Source: Catenulispora acidiphila DSM 44928 (GTDB lineage: Bacteria > Actinomycetota > Actinomycetes > Streptomycetales > Catenulisporaceae). From it: a stretch of 64,000 nucleotides of DNA. The notes beneath the pieces are model-generated. The model made no database searches, was not told where the DNA came from, and saw only the letters and a list, made by a program, of their open reading frames with translations. Position numbers and translations under genes: made by a program. The stretch lies in NCBI RefSeq assembly GCF_000024025.1, contig NC_013131.1, positions 6,820,001 to 6,884,000 on the forward strand. The letters are read 5' to 3'. Below, in pieces: positions 1-7,380 of this stretch. The stretch's first letter is position 1. The number at the start of each line of letters is the position of its first letter.

Positions 1-306
1 GCCGCGGCGACCTACCTCGCGGACAACGTCCCGGTCCTGCCGATGGGCGGCTTCACCAGCGACGCCCCGGCGCCGACCGTGCAGGGACTCGCGCAGCTCG
101 TGCACACCGGCAAGCTGCGCTACGTCGTGGTGTCCGGCATGCGCATGGGCGGCCGGAGCGTCGCAGCGAAGGACCGCGACGCCTGGGTGACCAACCATTG
201 CCACTCGGTTCCGGGCCTGTCCTCCGACACCGGCAGCGGCGTTGGCACCGGCACCGGCACTGGTATTGGCACCGGCGCGGCGACCGGCGTATTCGATTGT
301 TCGTGA
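1..306 (+). CDS. C-terminal end of a membrane glycosyltransferase (GT39/ArnT-like), partial
   Basis: The reading frame is open from the first base, so the gene begins outside the window; only the last 101 residues are visible. The segment PMGGFTSDAPAPTVQ, followed by a stretch predicting VHTGKLRYVVV, resembles the periplasmic C-terminal part of actinobacterial PMT/ArnT-type glycosyltransferases, where a Gly-Gly-Phe-x-x-x-Asp-Pro segment precedes a short alpha/beta unit and a W-V motif (here AWVTNHC). Such enzymes move sugars from polyprenyl-phosphate carriers in the membrane. The tail carries a low-complexity Gly-Thr dipeptide run (TGTGTGIGTG). The family call rests on this short tail only and is moderate; the membrane segments are not in view. 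Confidence 0.55.
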   Translation, partial: AAATYLADNVPVLPMGGFTSDAPAPTVQGLAQLVHTGKLRYVVVSGMRMGGRSVAAKDRDAWVTNHCHSVPGLSSDTGSGVGTGTGTGIGTGAATGVFDCS

Positions 307-325
307 TCGCGGCCGGGGATAAGAT
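297..325 (+). promoter_or_regulatory. Candidate promoter for the T-box/aspS transcript
   Basis: TTGTTC (297-302) and TAAGAT (320-325) are separated by 17 bp, a good fit to a housekeeping sigma-70-type promoter. It overlaps the stop codon of the upstream gene and would start RNA about 10 nt before the first T-box helix. Assigned by inspection only. Confidence 0.45.
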
Positions 326-334
326 CCCTCCAAC

Positions 335-610
335 ACGTTGAAGGAGACGAGTAGCCTCGGATCCGCGCGGGTCCAGAGAGCCGTCGGCAGCTGGGAAGAC
401 GGTCCCGCGTCCCGGGGCGAAGACCCTCCTGAGTGCGGGGAGGCAATGCCCCGCCGGCTGGCTCCCGTCATCGGGCCGCCACGAGGTCGTGGCTGAGGCG
501 ATCGCCGACTCCGGCGGTGGCGGAGGCCGCGGCGAAGGTGCGGTGGTACCGCGATTCCCTTATCGCCCGCGCCCCCAAGGGATCACTTCGATGCCCTTGG
601 AGGGCTCAAA
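335..610 (+). promoter_or_regulatory. T-box riboswitch leader, apparent Asp (GAC) specifier
   Basis: T-boxes are leader RNAs that bind a specific tRNA and sense whether it is charged. Stem I closes with AGGAG (342-346) against CTCCT (426-430). The specifier internal loop has AGTA (350-353) on the 5' side and GAA (419-421) on the 3' side, directly followed by GAC (422-424), the Asp codon. Above it GCCTCGG (354-360) pairs with 412-418. The antisequestrator has the conserved GGTGGTACCGCG (542-553) with the tRNA-end-pairing TGGT at 544-547. Downstream, TTCCCTT (555-561) can pair with AAGGGA (577-582), and CCCTT...AGGG (594-604) can pair around the ribosome binding site GGAGG (599-603). There is no U-tract terminator, so control of translation is more likely. 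Specifier and downstream gene agree, which is strong internal support. Confidence 0.88.
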
Positions 611-1903
611 ATGATCCACCGCGTACTCGCCTCCGAGATGCCGGCGCACGTAGGTGAAACCGTCCAGGTCTGCGGCTGGCTGCACCGCCGCCGCGAACTC
701 AAGAACGTCACGTTCCTCATCCTGCGCGACCGCAGCGGCCTGACACAGGCCGTCCTGCCGGGCGCCGTCGCCGAGCAACTGCGCGACATCCCGGAGGAGA
801 CCGTGCTCTCCTTCGTCGGGACCGTAACCGCCAACGAGCAGGCGCCCGGCGGCGTGGAGGTCGTCGCGCCGGCCAGCGGCCCGCAGGTCGAGCTCCTGTC
901 CACCCCGGCCGAAACGCCGCCGCTGGACATCTACCGCCCAAGCGTGACCGCCTCGCTGCCGACCATCCTGGACGGCGCCCCGGTGGCCCTGCGCCATCCA
1001 CTCCTGAACGCCCCATTCCAGATCACGGCCGCCTCCATCGCCGGCTTCCGCACCGCACTGGACGCCCTAAACTTCACCGAGATCCACACCCCGAAGATCG
1101 TCGGCTCGGCCACCGAATCCGGCGCCAACGTCTTCGCCCTGGACTGGTTCGGACGCAAGGCATACCTGGCGCAATCCCCGCAGTTCTTCAAGCAGGCCAT
1201 GGTCGGCGTCTTCGAGCGCGTCTACGAGACCGGCCCAGTCTTCCGCGCCGAACCCTCCGACACCGCACGGCACCTGGCGCAGTACACAAGCCTGGACGCG
1301 GAACTCGGCTTCATCACCGACCACCGCGACGTGATGGCCGTGGTCCGCGAGGCCCTGGCCGGCATGGTCACCACAGTCGCCGAACGCGCACCGGCAGCCG
1401 TGGACCTCCTCGGAGTGAAGCTGCCGACCGTCCCAGACCAGATCCCCGAGATCCACTTCGCAGACGCCATGAAGATGCTCGGCGAAGACGAGCCGGACCT
1501 ATCCCCAGCCAACGAACGCGACCTGAGCCACTGGGCACTACGCGAATTCGGCAGCGAGTTCCTCTTCGTCACCGGCTACCCAATGACCAAGCGTCCCTTC
1601 TACACCCACGCACAACCCGACCGCCCAAACTACTCCAACAGCTTCGACCTAATCTTCCGCGGCCTAGAACTAATCACCGGCGGCCAACGCCTCCACCGCT
1701 ACGAGGACTACATCGCAGCCCTGACCGCCCGCGGAGAACCAACCAACGCCTACGAGGGATACCTCGCCAACTTCAAGCACGGCATGCCCCCACACGGCGG
1801 CTTCGCACTCGGCCTGGAGCGCTGGACCATGCGCCTGACCGAAGCGGACAACCTGCGCCGGACGGCCCTGTTCCCTCGGGACCTGCACCGCCTGACACCA
1901 TGA
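611..1903 (+). CDS. aspS: Aspartyl-tRNA synthetase, compact archaeal type (possibly Asp/Asn non-discriminating)
   Basis: This 430-residue class II synthetase charges tRNA with aspartate. An N-terminal OB-fold (about residues 15-100, with VQVCGWLHRRRELKNVTF) binds the anticodon; the catalytic core shows motif 2 around PVFRAEPSDTARHLAQYTSL and motif 3 near the C-terminus (GGFALGLERWTMRL then LFPRDLHRL). It lacks the roughly 150-residue GAD insertion of the normal bacterial enzyme (about 590 aa), so it belongs to the archaeal/eukaryotic-like group, several members of which also charge tRNA-Asn. Actinobacteria normally have the long form as housekeeping gene, so this is probably a second, inducible copy; that is inference. 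The ATG follows GGAGG by 7 nt, and the gene is preceded by a T-box with an Asp specifier. Confidence 0.9.
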   Translation: MIHRVLASEMPAHVGETVQVCGWLHRRRELKNVTFLILRDRSGLTQAVLPGAVAEQLRDIPEETVLSFVGTVTANEQAPGGVEVVAPASGPQVELLSTPAETPPLDIYRPSVTASLPTILDGAPVALRHPLLNAPFQITAASIAGFRTALDALNFTEIHTPKIVGSATESGANVFALDWFGRKAYLAQSPQFFKQAMVGVFERVYETGPVFRAEPSDTARHLAQYTSLDAELGFITDHRDVMAVVREALAGMVTTVAERAPAAVDLLGVKLPTVPDQIPEIHFADAMKMLGEDEPDLSPANERDLSHWALREFGSEFLFVTGYPMTKRPFYTHAQPDRPNYSNSFDLIFRGLELITGGQRLHRYEDYIAALTARGEPTNAYEGYLANFKHGMPPHGGFALGLERWTMRLTEADNLRRTALFPRDLHRLTP

Positions 1904-2026
1904 TCGTGCACTGATTCGGTGCGCGCACGGGCCTCTCGTCGTCGTCATGGCGGCGAGAGGCCCGGCCCGAACTCGGCGTGGCCAACGGATTGCTGGCATA
2001 CGCGATCGGCCCTCTTCATTCACCTA

Positions 2027-2306
2027 TTTCGCTCCTCCGGGCGCCGTTCGGCCCCCCGGGCCCTGCTCACTTCTCCAGGCTCCGCTCGCCTCTTCGCCTC
2101 TTTCGCTCCTCCGGGCGCCGTTCGGCCCCCCGGGCCTGCTCGCTTCTCCGGGCTCCGCTCGCCTCTTCGCCTCTTTCGCTCGTCCCAGCGCCGTTCGGCC
2201 CCCAGACCCTGCTCGCCTCTCCAGGCACTCGCTTCTTCGCCTCTTTCCCTCTTCCCGGCACCGTTCGGCCCCCGAGCCCTGCTCGCTTCTCCGGCGCCAG
2301 AGGTGA
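2027..2306 (+). repeat. Tandem repeat, four imperfect copies of a 70-74 bp unit
   Basis: Copies begin at 2027, 2101, 2174 and 2244, each opening with TTTCGCTC or TTTCCCTC, followed by GCGCCGTTCGGCCCCC and a pyrimidine-rich CTGCTCGCTTCTCC tail. The 74, 73 and 70 bp spacing shows small indels. It fills most of the 1904-2445 gap between aspS and pepP; the rest of that gap shows no convincing gene. Confidence 0.85.
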
Positions 2307-2445
2307 ATACCGCGGTGCGGTCATGGAATGTAACATTGCACACCGCAGCCCGCCGGGACACCGCTCACTCCGCCCCGCCAGCACCACCCCAGCACCGCAC
2401 CCGCGCGCCGCACGTACCGACCCTTCGCACCCCCAGGGAGCCGCA

Positions 2446-3885
2446 GTGTCCAGCGACCCGAACCTGTCGAAGTTCGCGACCGGAAGCCACGACCTCCCGG
2501 TCACCGACGCCCTAGCGGCGTTCATGGCCACGCAGTGGGCACCGAGCCCGCTACCGGACCTGGCCCCGACCCCCGTCTCAGCATGGACCGGCCACCGGCG
2601 CGCAGCAGTCTCGGCACGCTTCCCCGGCGAGCGCCTGATCGTCCCCGCCGGCGTGGAGAAGCTCCGCAGCAACGACACCTACTGGCACTACCGCCCCCAC
2701 AGCGCCTTCGCCCACCTGACCGGCGGCCAGCTCCTCGAGGCGGTGCTGGTCTTCGAGCCGAACGGCACCGGCCACGACGCGATCCTCTTCGCCCACGACC
2801 GCTCCTCCCGCGACAACGGCGAGGCATTCCGCGACCGCCGCCTCGGCGAGATGTGGGAAGGCCGCCGTCCCTCCCTCAGCGAAAGCTCGGAGCTCTACGC
2901 CATCGCCACCGAGAACCTGAACCGCCTGGCGGACAAGCTCTCCGGCGCCGCAGTCCCCACCCGCGTACTGCGCGGCTCGGACCCCCGCGTGGACTCCCTG
3001 GTCACCGCACGCCCGGAAGCCGACGCAGAGTTCACCGCCTTCCTGTCCGAGCTCCGCCTAGTGAAGGACGCATGGGAAGTCGAGCAGCTCCAAGCCGCCG
3101 TCGACGCCACCACCCTCGGCTTCCAGGACGTCGCCCGCATCCTGCCCACGGTCATCGGCAAACCGCGCGGCGAACGCTGGGTCGAAGGCGCCTTCAACAC
3201 CCGCGCCCGCATCGAAGGCAACGACGTGGGCTACAACACCATCGTCGGCGGCGGCGCCCACGCCTGCGTCCTGCACTGGACAGCGAACAACGGCACCCTC
3301 AACCCCGGCGAGCTACTCCTCCTCGACGCAGGCGTCGAAGTAGACAGCCTCTACACCGCCGACATCACCCGCACCCTCCCAATCTCCGGCACCTTCACCC
3401 CCCTCCAACGCGACCTCTACAACCTCGTCCTCTCCGCCCAGAACGCCGGCATCGCCACCCTCCACGCCGGCGCCAACTTCCGCGACTTCCACTGGGCCGC
3501 AATGCGCACCATCGCCACCGGCCTCATCGACATGGGCATCCTCAAGGTCTCCCTGCAGGAAGCCATGGACCCCAACGTCGGCCTCTACCGCCGCTACACC
3601 CTCTGCGGCAGCGGCCACATGCTCGGCATCGACGTCCACGACTGCGCCAAAGCCCGCGCCGAAGAGTACGTAGACGGCACCCTCACAGCAGGCAACGTCC
3701 TCACCGTCGAACCAGGCCTCTACCTCCAACCCGACGACCTGACCCTCCCCCAAGAACTACGCGGCATCGGCATCCGCATCGAAGACGACCTCCTGATCAC
3801 CGACGAAGGCGCAATCCTGATGTCAGCAGCCCTCCCGCGCGAGGCAGACGAGATCGAGGCCTGGATGGCGCACCAGGCGGCCTAA
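2446..3885 (+). CDS. pepP: Xaa-Pro aminopeptidase (M24B, AMP_N domain)
   Basis: A cytoplasmic metallopeptidase that removes the N-terminal residue before proline. At 479 aa from the GTG at 2446 it matches the usual length of actinobacterial PepP. The N-terminal AMP_N domain covers about residues 40-200; the C-terminal pita-bread domain carries all five metal ligands: two Asp in LLLDAG and YTADITRT (about 294 and 306), His in GSGHMLG (about 391), Glu in TVEPGLYL (about 423) and Glu in RIEDDL (about 446). The GTG start is chosen because GGGAG lies 7-10 nt upstream and the frame upstream is the tandem repeat; an in-frame ATG at 2524 is the alternative. The region upstream is a repeat array, so no promoter was assigned. 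Confidence 0.92.
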   Translation: MSSDPNLSKFATGSHDLPVTDALAAFMATQWAPSPLPDLAPTPVSAWTGHRRAAVSARFPGERLIVPAGVEKLRSNDTYWHYRPHSAFAHLTGGQLLEAVLVFEPNGTGHDAILFAHDRSSRDNGEAFRDRRLGEMWEGRRPSLSESSELYAIATENLNRLADKLSGAAVPTRVLRGSDPRVDSLVTARPEADAEFTAFLSELRLVKDAWEVEQLQAAVDATTLGFQDVARILPTVIGKPRGERWVEGAFNTRARIEGNDVGYNTIVGGGAHACVLHWTANNGTLNPGELLLLDAGVEVDSLYTADITRTLPISGTFTPLQRDLYNLVLSAQNAGIATLHAGANFRDFHWAAMRTIATGLIDMGILKVSLQEAMDPNVGLYRRYTLCGSGHMLGIDVHDCAKARAEEYVDGTLTAGNVLTVEPGLYLQPDDLTLPQELRGIGIRIEDDLLITDEGAILMSAALPREADEIEAWMAHQAA

Positions 3886-3934
3886 GCGCTGCATGGCAGA
3901 GCAGGCGGGCTTCGCGCCCTGGTCCCCCGGGTCG

Positions 3935-4085
3935 CCTACTCGCCTGCGCGCCTCTCCTTCGCCGGGTCGCCCGCTCACCTTGGTTCGCCAACTCGCCAAC
4001 TCACCTCTGCTCACCAGGTCGCCCGCTCACCTCTGCTCGCCTGCCCGCATCTGCTCACCAGGCCACCAGGTCACCAGGTCGACCG
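3935..4085 (+). repeat. Degenerate short direct repeats (CTCACCTCTGCTC / CACCAGGTC)
   Basis: Between pepP and the convergent GntR gene there is a pyrimidine-rich stretch with repeated CGCCCGCTCACCT, CTCACCTCTGCTC and CACCAGGTC words, the last recurring around 4012-4020 and three times in close succession near 4060-4082. It resembles the pyrimidine-rich parts of the 2027-2306 array on the other side of pepP but is not in register with it. Confidence 0.6.
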
Positions 4086-4374
4086 CGCCAGCCGAGGCCC
4101 GAACGCCAAAGCACGCCCGCCACAGCACGGATGCCCCAGCTCGCCCATTCGGCGGCATCCAATTTACGCAGCACGATCTACGCCAATCACCCGATGTCCG
4201 ATATGCAACAAACATGGACTATTGAGGTAATCCAAAGGCCGCCACGCACCGCCAAGCAAACGGCGACCCCAGGACCGACGGCCACCACCGACCAGGCGCG
4301 GACAGAGCTCACCGCACCCGGCCCACGGCAGCCGCCACGCCCTCGATGACCTCGCGTCGTCGACTGCTCGAAGC

Positions 4375-4457
4375 GAGGCGATAAAAGCCCCCGACTTCGG
4401 CCAAGTCGGAGGCAAAAGTGGGGGATCGCCTCACACCGAGCAGGCCCCGCAAGGGGC
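4375..4457 (+). other. Structured intergenic element of unknown function
   Basis: An outer 8-bp helix GAGGCGAT (4375-4382)/ATCGCCTC (4425-4432) encloses an inner 7-bp helix CCGACTT (4391-4397)/AAGTCGG (4403-4409) with a 5-nt loop. CCCCC (4388-4392) could alternatively pair with GGGGG (4420-4424). It is directly followed by GCCCC-GCAA-GGGGC (4444-4457), a GNRA-capped hairpin on the + strand. It lies in the 778-bp gap 3886-4663 between convergent genes. A terminator is possible but there is no T-run. The remainder of the gap (about 4090-4370 and 4460-4580) shows no gene that I can support. Confidence 0.45.
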
Positions 4458-4583
4458 GGGCACGCACAACAACCCAACAGCCGGGCCCCGGCGTCACCCC
4501 CAGACACCAGGGCCCGGCGTCCAAGCCTGCCCTTTTTCACTACCTGCTGTTTTTCAGTCCATTGACCGAATCAACCAGCCCGA

Positions 4584-4667
4584 CCAGCTACCTCCGGCCT
4601 GAACAACGACTAGCGCCCGACCAGCTACTTCCCAGCCTAAACAGCTGCGCCCCGCCCAACCAGCTAC
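4584..4667. repeat. Direct repeats containing the GntR stop codon
   Basis: CCAGCTAC occurs at 4584-4591, 4621-4628 and 4660-4667 within longer similar units (37 and 39 bp spacing); the last copy contains the complement of the GntR gene's TAG stop (4664-4666). The upstream copies therefore look like degenerate duplications of the gene's 3' end. Confidence 0.6.
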
Positions 4668-5395
4668 TCGCGCCCCGCCCAGATCGACCGCACATGCGTC
4701 AGGTGCGTCTTCATCAGCGCCTCGACCCTGTCGGCATCGCGGGCGACCAGCGCGTCCACGAGCTGCACATGCTCCTCGGCGGAGCTGGCGAGCGCTCCGG
4801 CGTCGGCGAGCGAGGGCAGGCCGTACAGCCGCGAGCGGTTGCGCAGGTCGCTGACCACCTCCACCAGGTGCGGGTTGCCCGACAGGCCGAGCAGCGCCAG
4901 GTGGAAGGCTTGGTCGGCCTCGACATAGCCGATCAGGTCGCGCGCCTTGGCGGCGGTGACGATGGCCTCCGCGGCCGGACGCAGCGCCTGCAGGTCGCCC
5001 AGGGCGGCGCCGCGGGCCAGGCCGGTCACCACCGGCACCTCGATCAGGGCCCTGATCTCGGTGAACTGGTCCAGGTCCGCCTCGGACAGCTCGGTCACCC
5101 GGAACCCCTTGTTCCGCACGACCTCGACCAGCCCTTCCTTCGCCAGGTCGAGCATCGCCTCGCGTACCGGCGTCGCCGACACCCCGAAGCCGGCGGCCAG
5201 GACCGGCGCGGAGTACACCACCCCGGGCCGCAGCTCGCCGGCGATCAGGGCCGCGCGCAGCGCGTGCGAGACCTGCTCGCGCAGCGAGTGGTGGCCGAGC
5301 ACGCGGGGCAGGTTCAGCGCCGGGCCGCGCTCCGGGTCGGGCCCCGGAGCCGTGCCCGCGAAGACGGCGGCGCCGCTGGTAGTCCTGTCTGGCAT
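4664..5395 (-). CDS. GntR-family regulator, FadR/FCD type
   Basis: A DNA-binding regulator of about 243 aa from the ATG at 5395 (an upstream ATG at 5431 would add 12 residues). The winged helix-turn-helix spans about residues 30-95 (SLREQVSHALRAALIAGELR, then ATPVREAMLDLAKEGLVEV), followed by an all-helical FCD ligand domain with metal-site residues in EADQAFHLALL, EEHVQLV and KTHLTHVRS. FCD regulators respond to small carboxylates or amino acids. It is the last gene of the minus-strand hydroxyproline/proline operon, 63 bp after the epimerase gene, so local control of that operon by a pathway intermediate is the natural inference. Its 3' end overlaps short direct repeats. Confidence 0.87.
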   Translation of the reverse strand: MPDRTTSGAAVFAGTAPGPDPERGPALNLPRVLGHHSLREQVSHALRAALIAGELRPGVVYSAPVLAAGFGVSATPVREAMLDLAKEGLVEVVRNKGFRVTELSEADLDQFTEIRALIEVPVVTGLARGAALGDLQALRPAAEAIVTAAKARDLIGYVEADQAFHLALLGLSGNPHLVEVVSDLRNRSRLYGLPSLADAGALASSAEEHVQLVDALVARDADRVEALMKTHLTHVRSIWAGRE

Positions 5396-5458
5396 GGTCG
5401 GAACCCTATCCGCTGATTGATGCTTTGACACAGATCTTCCCGGTCTTCCCGGACGGAC

Positions 5459-6460
5459 TCAGATGAGGAAGCCCGCTGGGAACGGGTCGTCCGGATCCAG
5501 GAAGTACTGCGCGGTCCCGGTCACCCAGGCCCTGCCGGTGACCGTCGGAATCACTGCGGGCCGTCCGGCGACCTCGGTCTGCTCGACCAGGCGGCCGATG
5601 AAGCGCGTGCCGATAAAGGACTCGTTTATGAAGTCGGTGTCCAGCGCCAGCTCGCCGCGGGCGTGCAGCTGCGCCATACGTGCCGAGGTGCCGGTGCCGC
5701 ACGGTGACCGGTCGAACCAGCCGGGGAAGATCGCCATGGCGTGCCGTGAGTGCTGGGCGGTGGAGCCGGGGGCGCGGAAGTAGACGTGGTGGACGGCGCG
5801 GATGCCGTCGTCCAGCGGGTGTATGGGCTCGGCGGCGGCGTTGATCGCTTCCATGGTGGCCAGGCCGGCGGTGATGATCTCGTTCTTGGCGGCGCGGTCG
5901 AAGGGCAGCTTGTAGGCGTCCAGGTCCACGATCGCGTAGAAGTTGCCGCCGTAGGCCAGGTCGTAGGTGATGGCGCCGAAGCCGGGGACTTCGACGGTGG
6001 CGTCCAGGCGCTCGACGAAGCTGGGGACGTTGCGGATGGTCACGGACTTCGCGGCGCCGTCCATGACGTGCACGTCGGCGAGGATCAGCCCGGCCGGGGT
6101 GTCCAGGCGCACCGTGGTGATTGGCTCGACTACCGGCACCATGCCTGTCTCGACCAGCACGGTGGCCACGCCGATGGTGCCGTGGCCGCACATCGGGAGC
6201 AGTCCGGAGACCTCGATGTAGAGCACGCCGTAGTCGGCGTCGGGTCGGGTGGGCGGCTGCAGGATCGCCCCGGACATGGCGGCGTGGCCGCGCGGCTCGT
6301 ACATCAGGAGCGTGCGGAGGTGGTCCAGGTGCTCCATGAAGTAGAGGCGCTTGGCCATCATGGTCTCGCCGGGGACCACGCCGACCCCGCCGGTGATGAC
6401 CCGGGTCGGCATGCCCTCGGTGTGGGAGTCGACGGCGTGGTAGACGTGCTTGGTGCGCAT
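5459..6460 (-). CDS. Proline racemase / 4-hydroxyproline 2-epimerase family
   Basis: A cofactor-independent epimerase of 333 aa, the usual family length. Both catalytic cysteines are present: Cys91 in LLPMCGHGTIG and Cys254 in DRSPCGTGTSA, so this is a two-base epimerase/racemase and not the Thr-containing trans-3-hydroxyproline dehydratase. In 4-hydroxyproline degradation the enzyme inverts the alpha carbon of trans-4-hydroxy-L-proline to give cis-4-hydroxy-D-proline. Its neighbours (D-amino-acid-type dehydrogenase subunits and a DapA-like deaminase) match that route better than simple proline racemization. The start ATG overlaps the stop of the upstream DapA-like gene by one base (TGATG), so the two are translationally coupled. 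Proline itself cannot be excluded as substrate. Confidence 0.9.
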   Translation of the reverse strand: MRTKHVYHAVDSHTEGMPTRVITGGVGVVPGETMMAKRLYFMEHLDHLRTLLMYEPRGHAAMSGAILQPPTRPDADYGVLYIEVSGLLPMCGHGTIGVATVLVETGMVPVVEPITTVRLDTPAGLILADVHVMDGAAKSVTIRNVPSFVERLDATVEVPGFGAITYDLAYGGNFYAIVDLDAYKLPFDRAAKNEIITAGLATMEAINAAAEPIHPLDDGIRAVHHVYFRAPGSTAQHSRHAMAIFPGWFDRSPCGTGTSARMAQLHARGELALDTDFINESFIGTRFIGRLVEQTEVAGRPAVIPTVTGRAWVTGTAQYFLDPDDPFPAGFLI

Positions 6461-7380
6461 CAGACCTGCTGCCTCCGCTCACGGGACTTGTCCTCCAGTG
6501 GCAGGACGCGGAGGGTGTCGGCCTTGATGGCGTCGGCCTGCTCCGGCAGGAGTGGGACGCGGGGCGGGCGGCAGTCGCCGCCGTGTCGACCGGCCAGGTC
6601 CATGGAGAGCTTGATCGCCTGGACGAACTCGACGCGGGAGTCCCAGCGCAGGAGCGGGTGCAGCTCGCGGTACAGGGGTAGGGCTTCCTGCAGGTCCTGG
6701 GCGACAGCGGCCTGATAGAGGTCGACGCACGCGTGCGGGATGGCGTTCGGGTAGCCGGAGATCCAGCCGACGGCGCCGGCCAGGGCGAGTTCGAGCAGGA
6801 CGTCGTCGGCGCCGACCAACAGATCGAGCTCGGGCGCCAGTTCCTTGATGCGGTAGGCGCGGCGGGTGTCGCCGGAGAACTCCTTGACGGCGCGGATGTG
6901 GCCGGCCTCGTGGAGCTGCTGGAGGAGTTCGGGGAGCAGGTCGACCTTGGTGTCGATGGGGTTGTTGTACGCCACGATCGGGATGCCGACGTCGGCGACC
7001 GCCTTGTAGTGCGCCAGGACGGAGCGCTCGTCGGCACGGTAGGCGTTGGGCGGCAGCAGCATGACCGCTTCGGCACCGGCCTCCGCCGCCTGTTCGGCCC
7101 ACCGCCGCGACTCCATCGAGCCGTATGCCGCCACGCCGGCCAGCACCCGGTCCCCGCCGACGGTCTCGACCGCGGTGCGCACGACGGCGGCACGTTCGTG
7201 ATCGGTGAGTGTCTGGTACTCGCCGAGCGAGCCGTTGGGACACACGCCGTCGCAGCCGGCGTCGATGAGGCCGCGCAGGTTCTCGGCGTAGGCGTCGAGG
7301 TCCACGGACAGGTCGTCGCGGAAGGGCAGGGCGGTGGCGACGACGACGCCGTGCCAGGGCATGCGGGAGGACATGGTCAC
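6460..7380 (-). CDS. DapA-family aldolase/deaminase, probable pyrroline-4-hydroxy-2-carboxylate deaminase
   Basis: A 306-aa class I Schiff-base TIM-barrel protein of the dihydrodipicolinate synthase/N-acetylneuraminate lyase superfamily. The Schiff-base lysine is Lys166 (RAVKEFSGD), the partner tyrosine Tyr138 (VAYNNP), and the substrate-carboxylate motif reads NGSLGEYQTL near residue 50 where true DapA has GTTGE. In hydroxyproline operons a DapA paralogue converts pyrroline-4-hydroxy-2-carboxylate to alpha-ketoglutarate semialdehyde with loss of ammonia; I assign that role from context. The start overlaps the preceding oxidoreductase gene (stop at 7377) by 4 nt. No semialdehyde dehydrogenase is visible in the window, so the next step must be encoded elsewhere. 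Confidence 0.85.
   Translation of the reverse strand: MTMSSRMPWHGVVVATALPFRDDLSVDLDAYAENLRGLIDAGCDGVCPNGSLGEYQTLTDHERAAVVRTAVETVGGDRVLAGVAAYGSMESRRWAEQAAEAGAEAVMLLPPNAYRADERSVLAHYKAVADVGIPIVAYNNPIDTKVDLLPELLQQLHEAGHIRAVKEFSGDTRRAYRIKELAPELDLLVGADDVLLELALAGAVGWISGYPNAIPHACVDLYQAAVAQDLQEALPLYRELHPLLRWDSRVEFVQAIKLSMDLAGRHGGDCRPPRVPLLPEQADAIKADTLRVLPLEDKSRERRQQV

Noticed and set aside
2027-2306. CRISPR array
   Set aside because: Units are contiguous 70-74 bp repeats without alternating unique spacers, and no cas gene is present.
4375-4460. Possible tRNA or tmRNA
   Set aside because: Helices lack the tRNA layout, there is no GTTC-RA T-loop and no CCA-proximal acceptor pairing.
5459-6460. trans-3-hydroxy-L-proline dehydratase
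   Set aside because: That enzyme has Thr in place of the second catalytic cysteine; here both cysteines are present.
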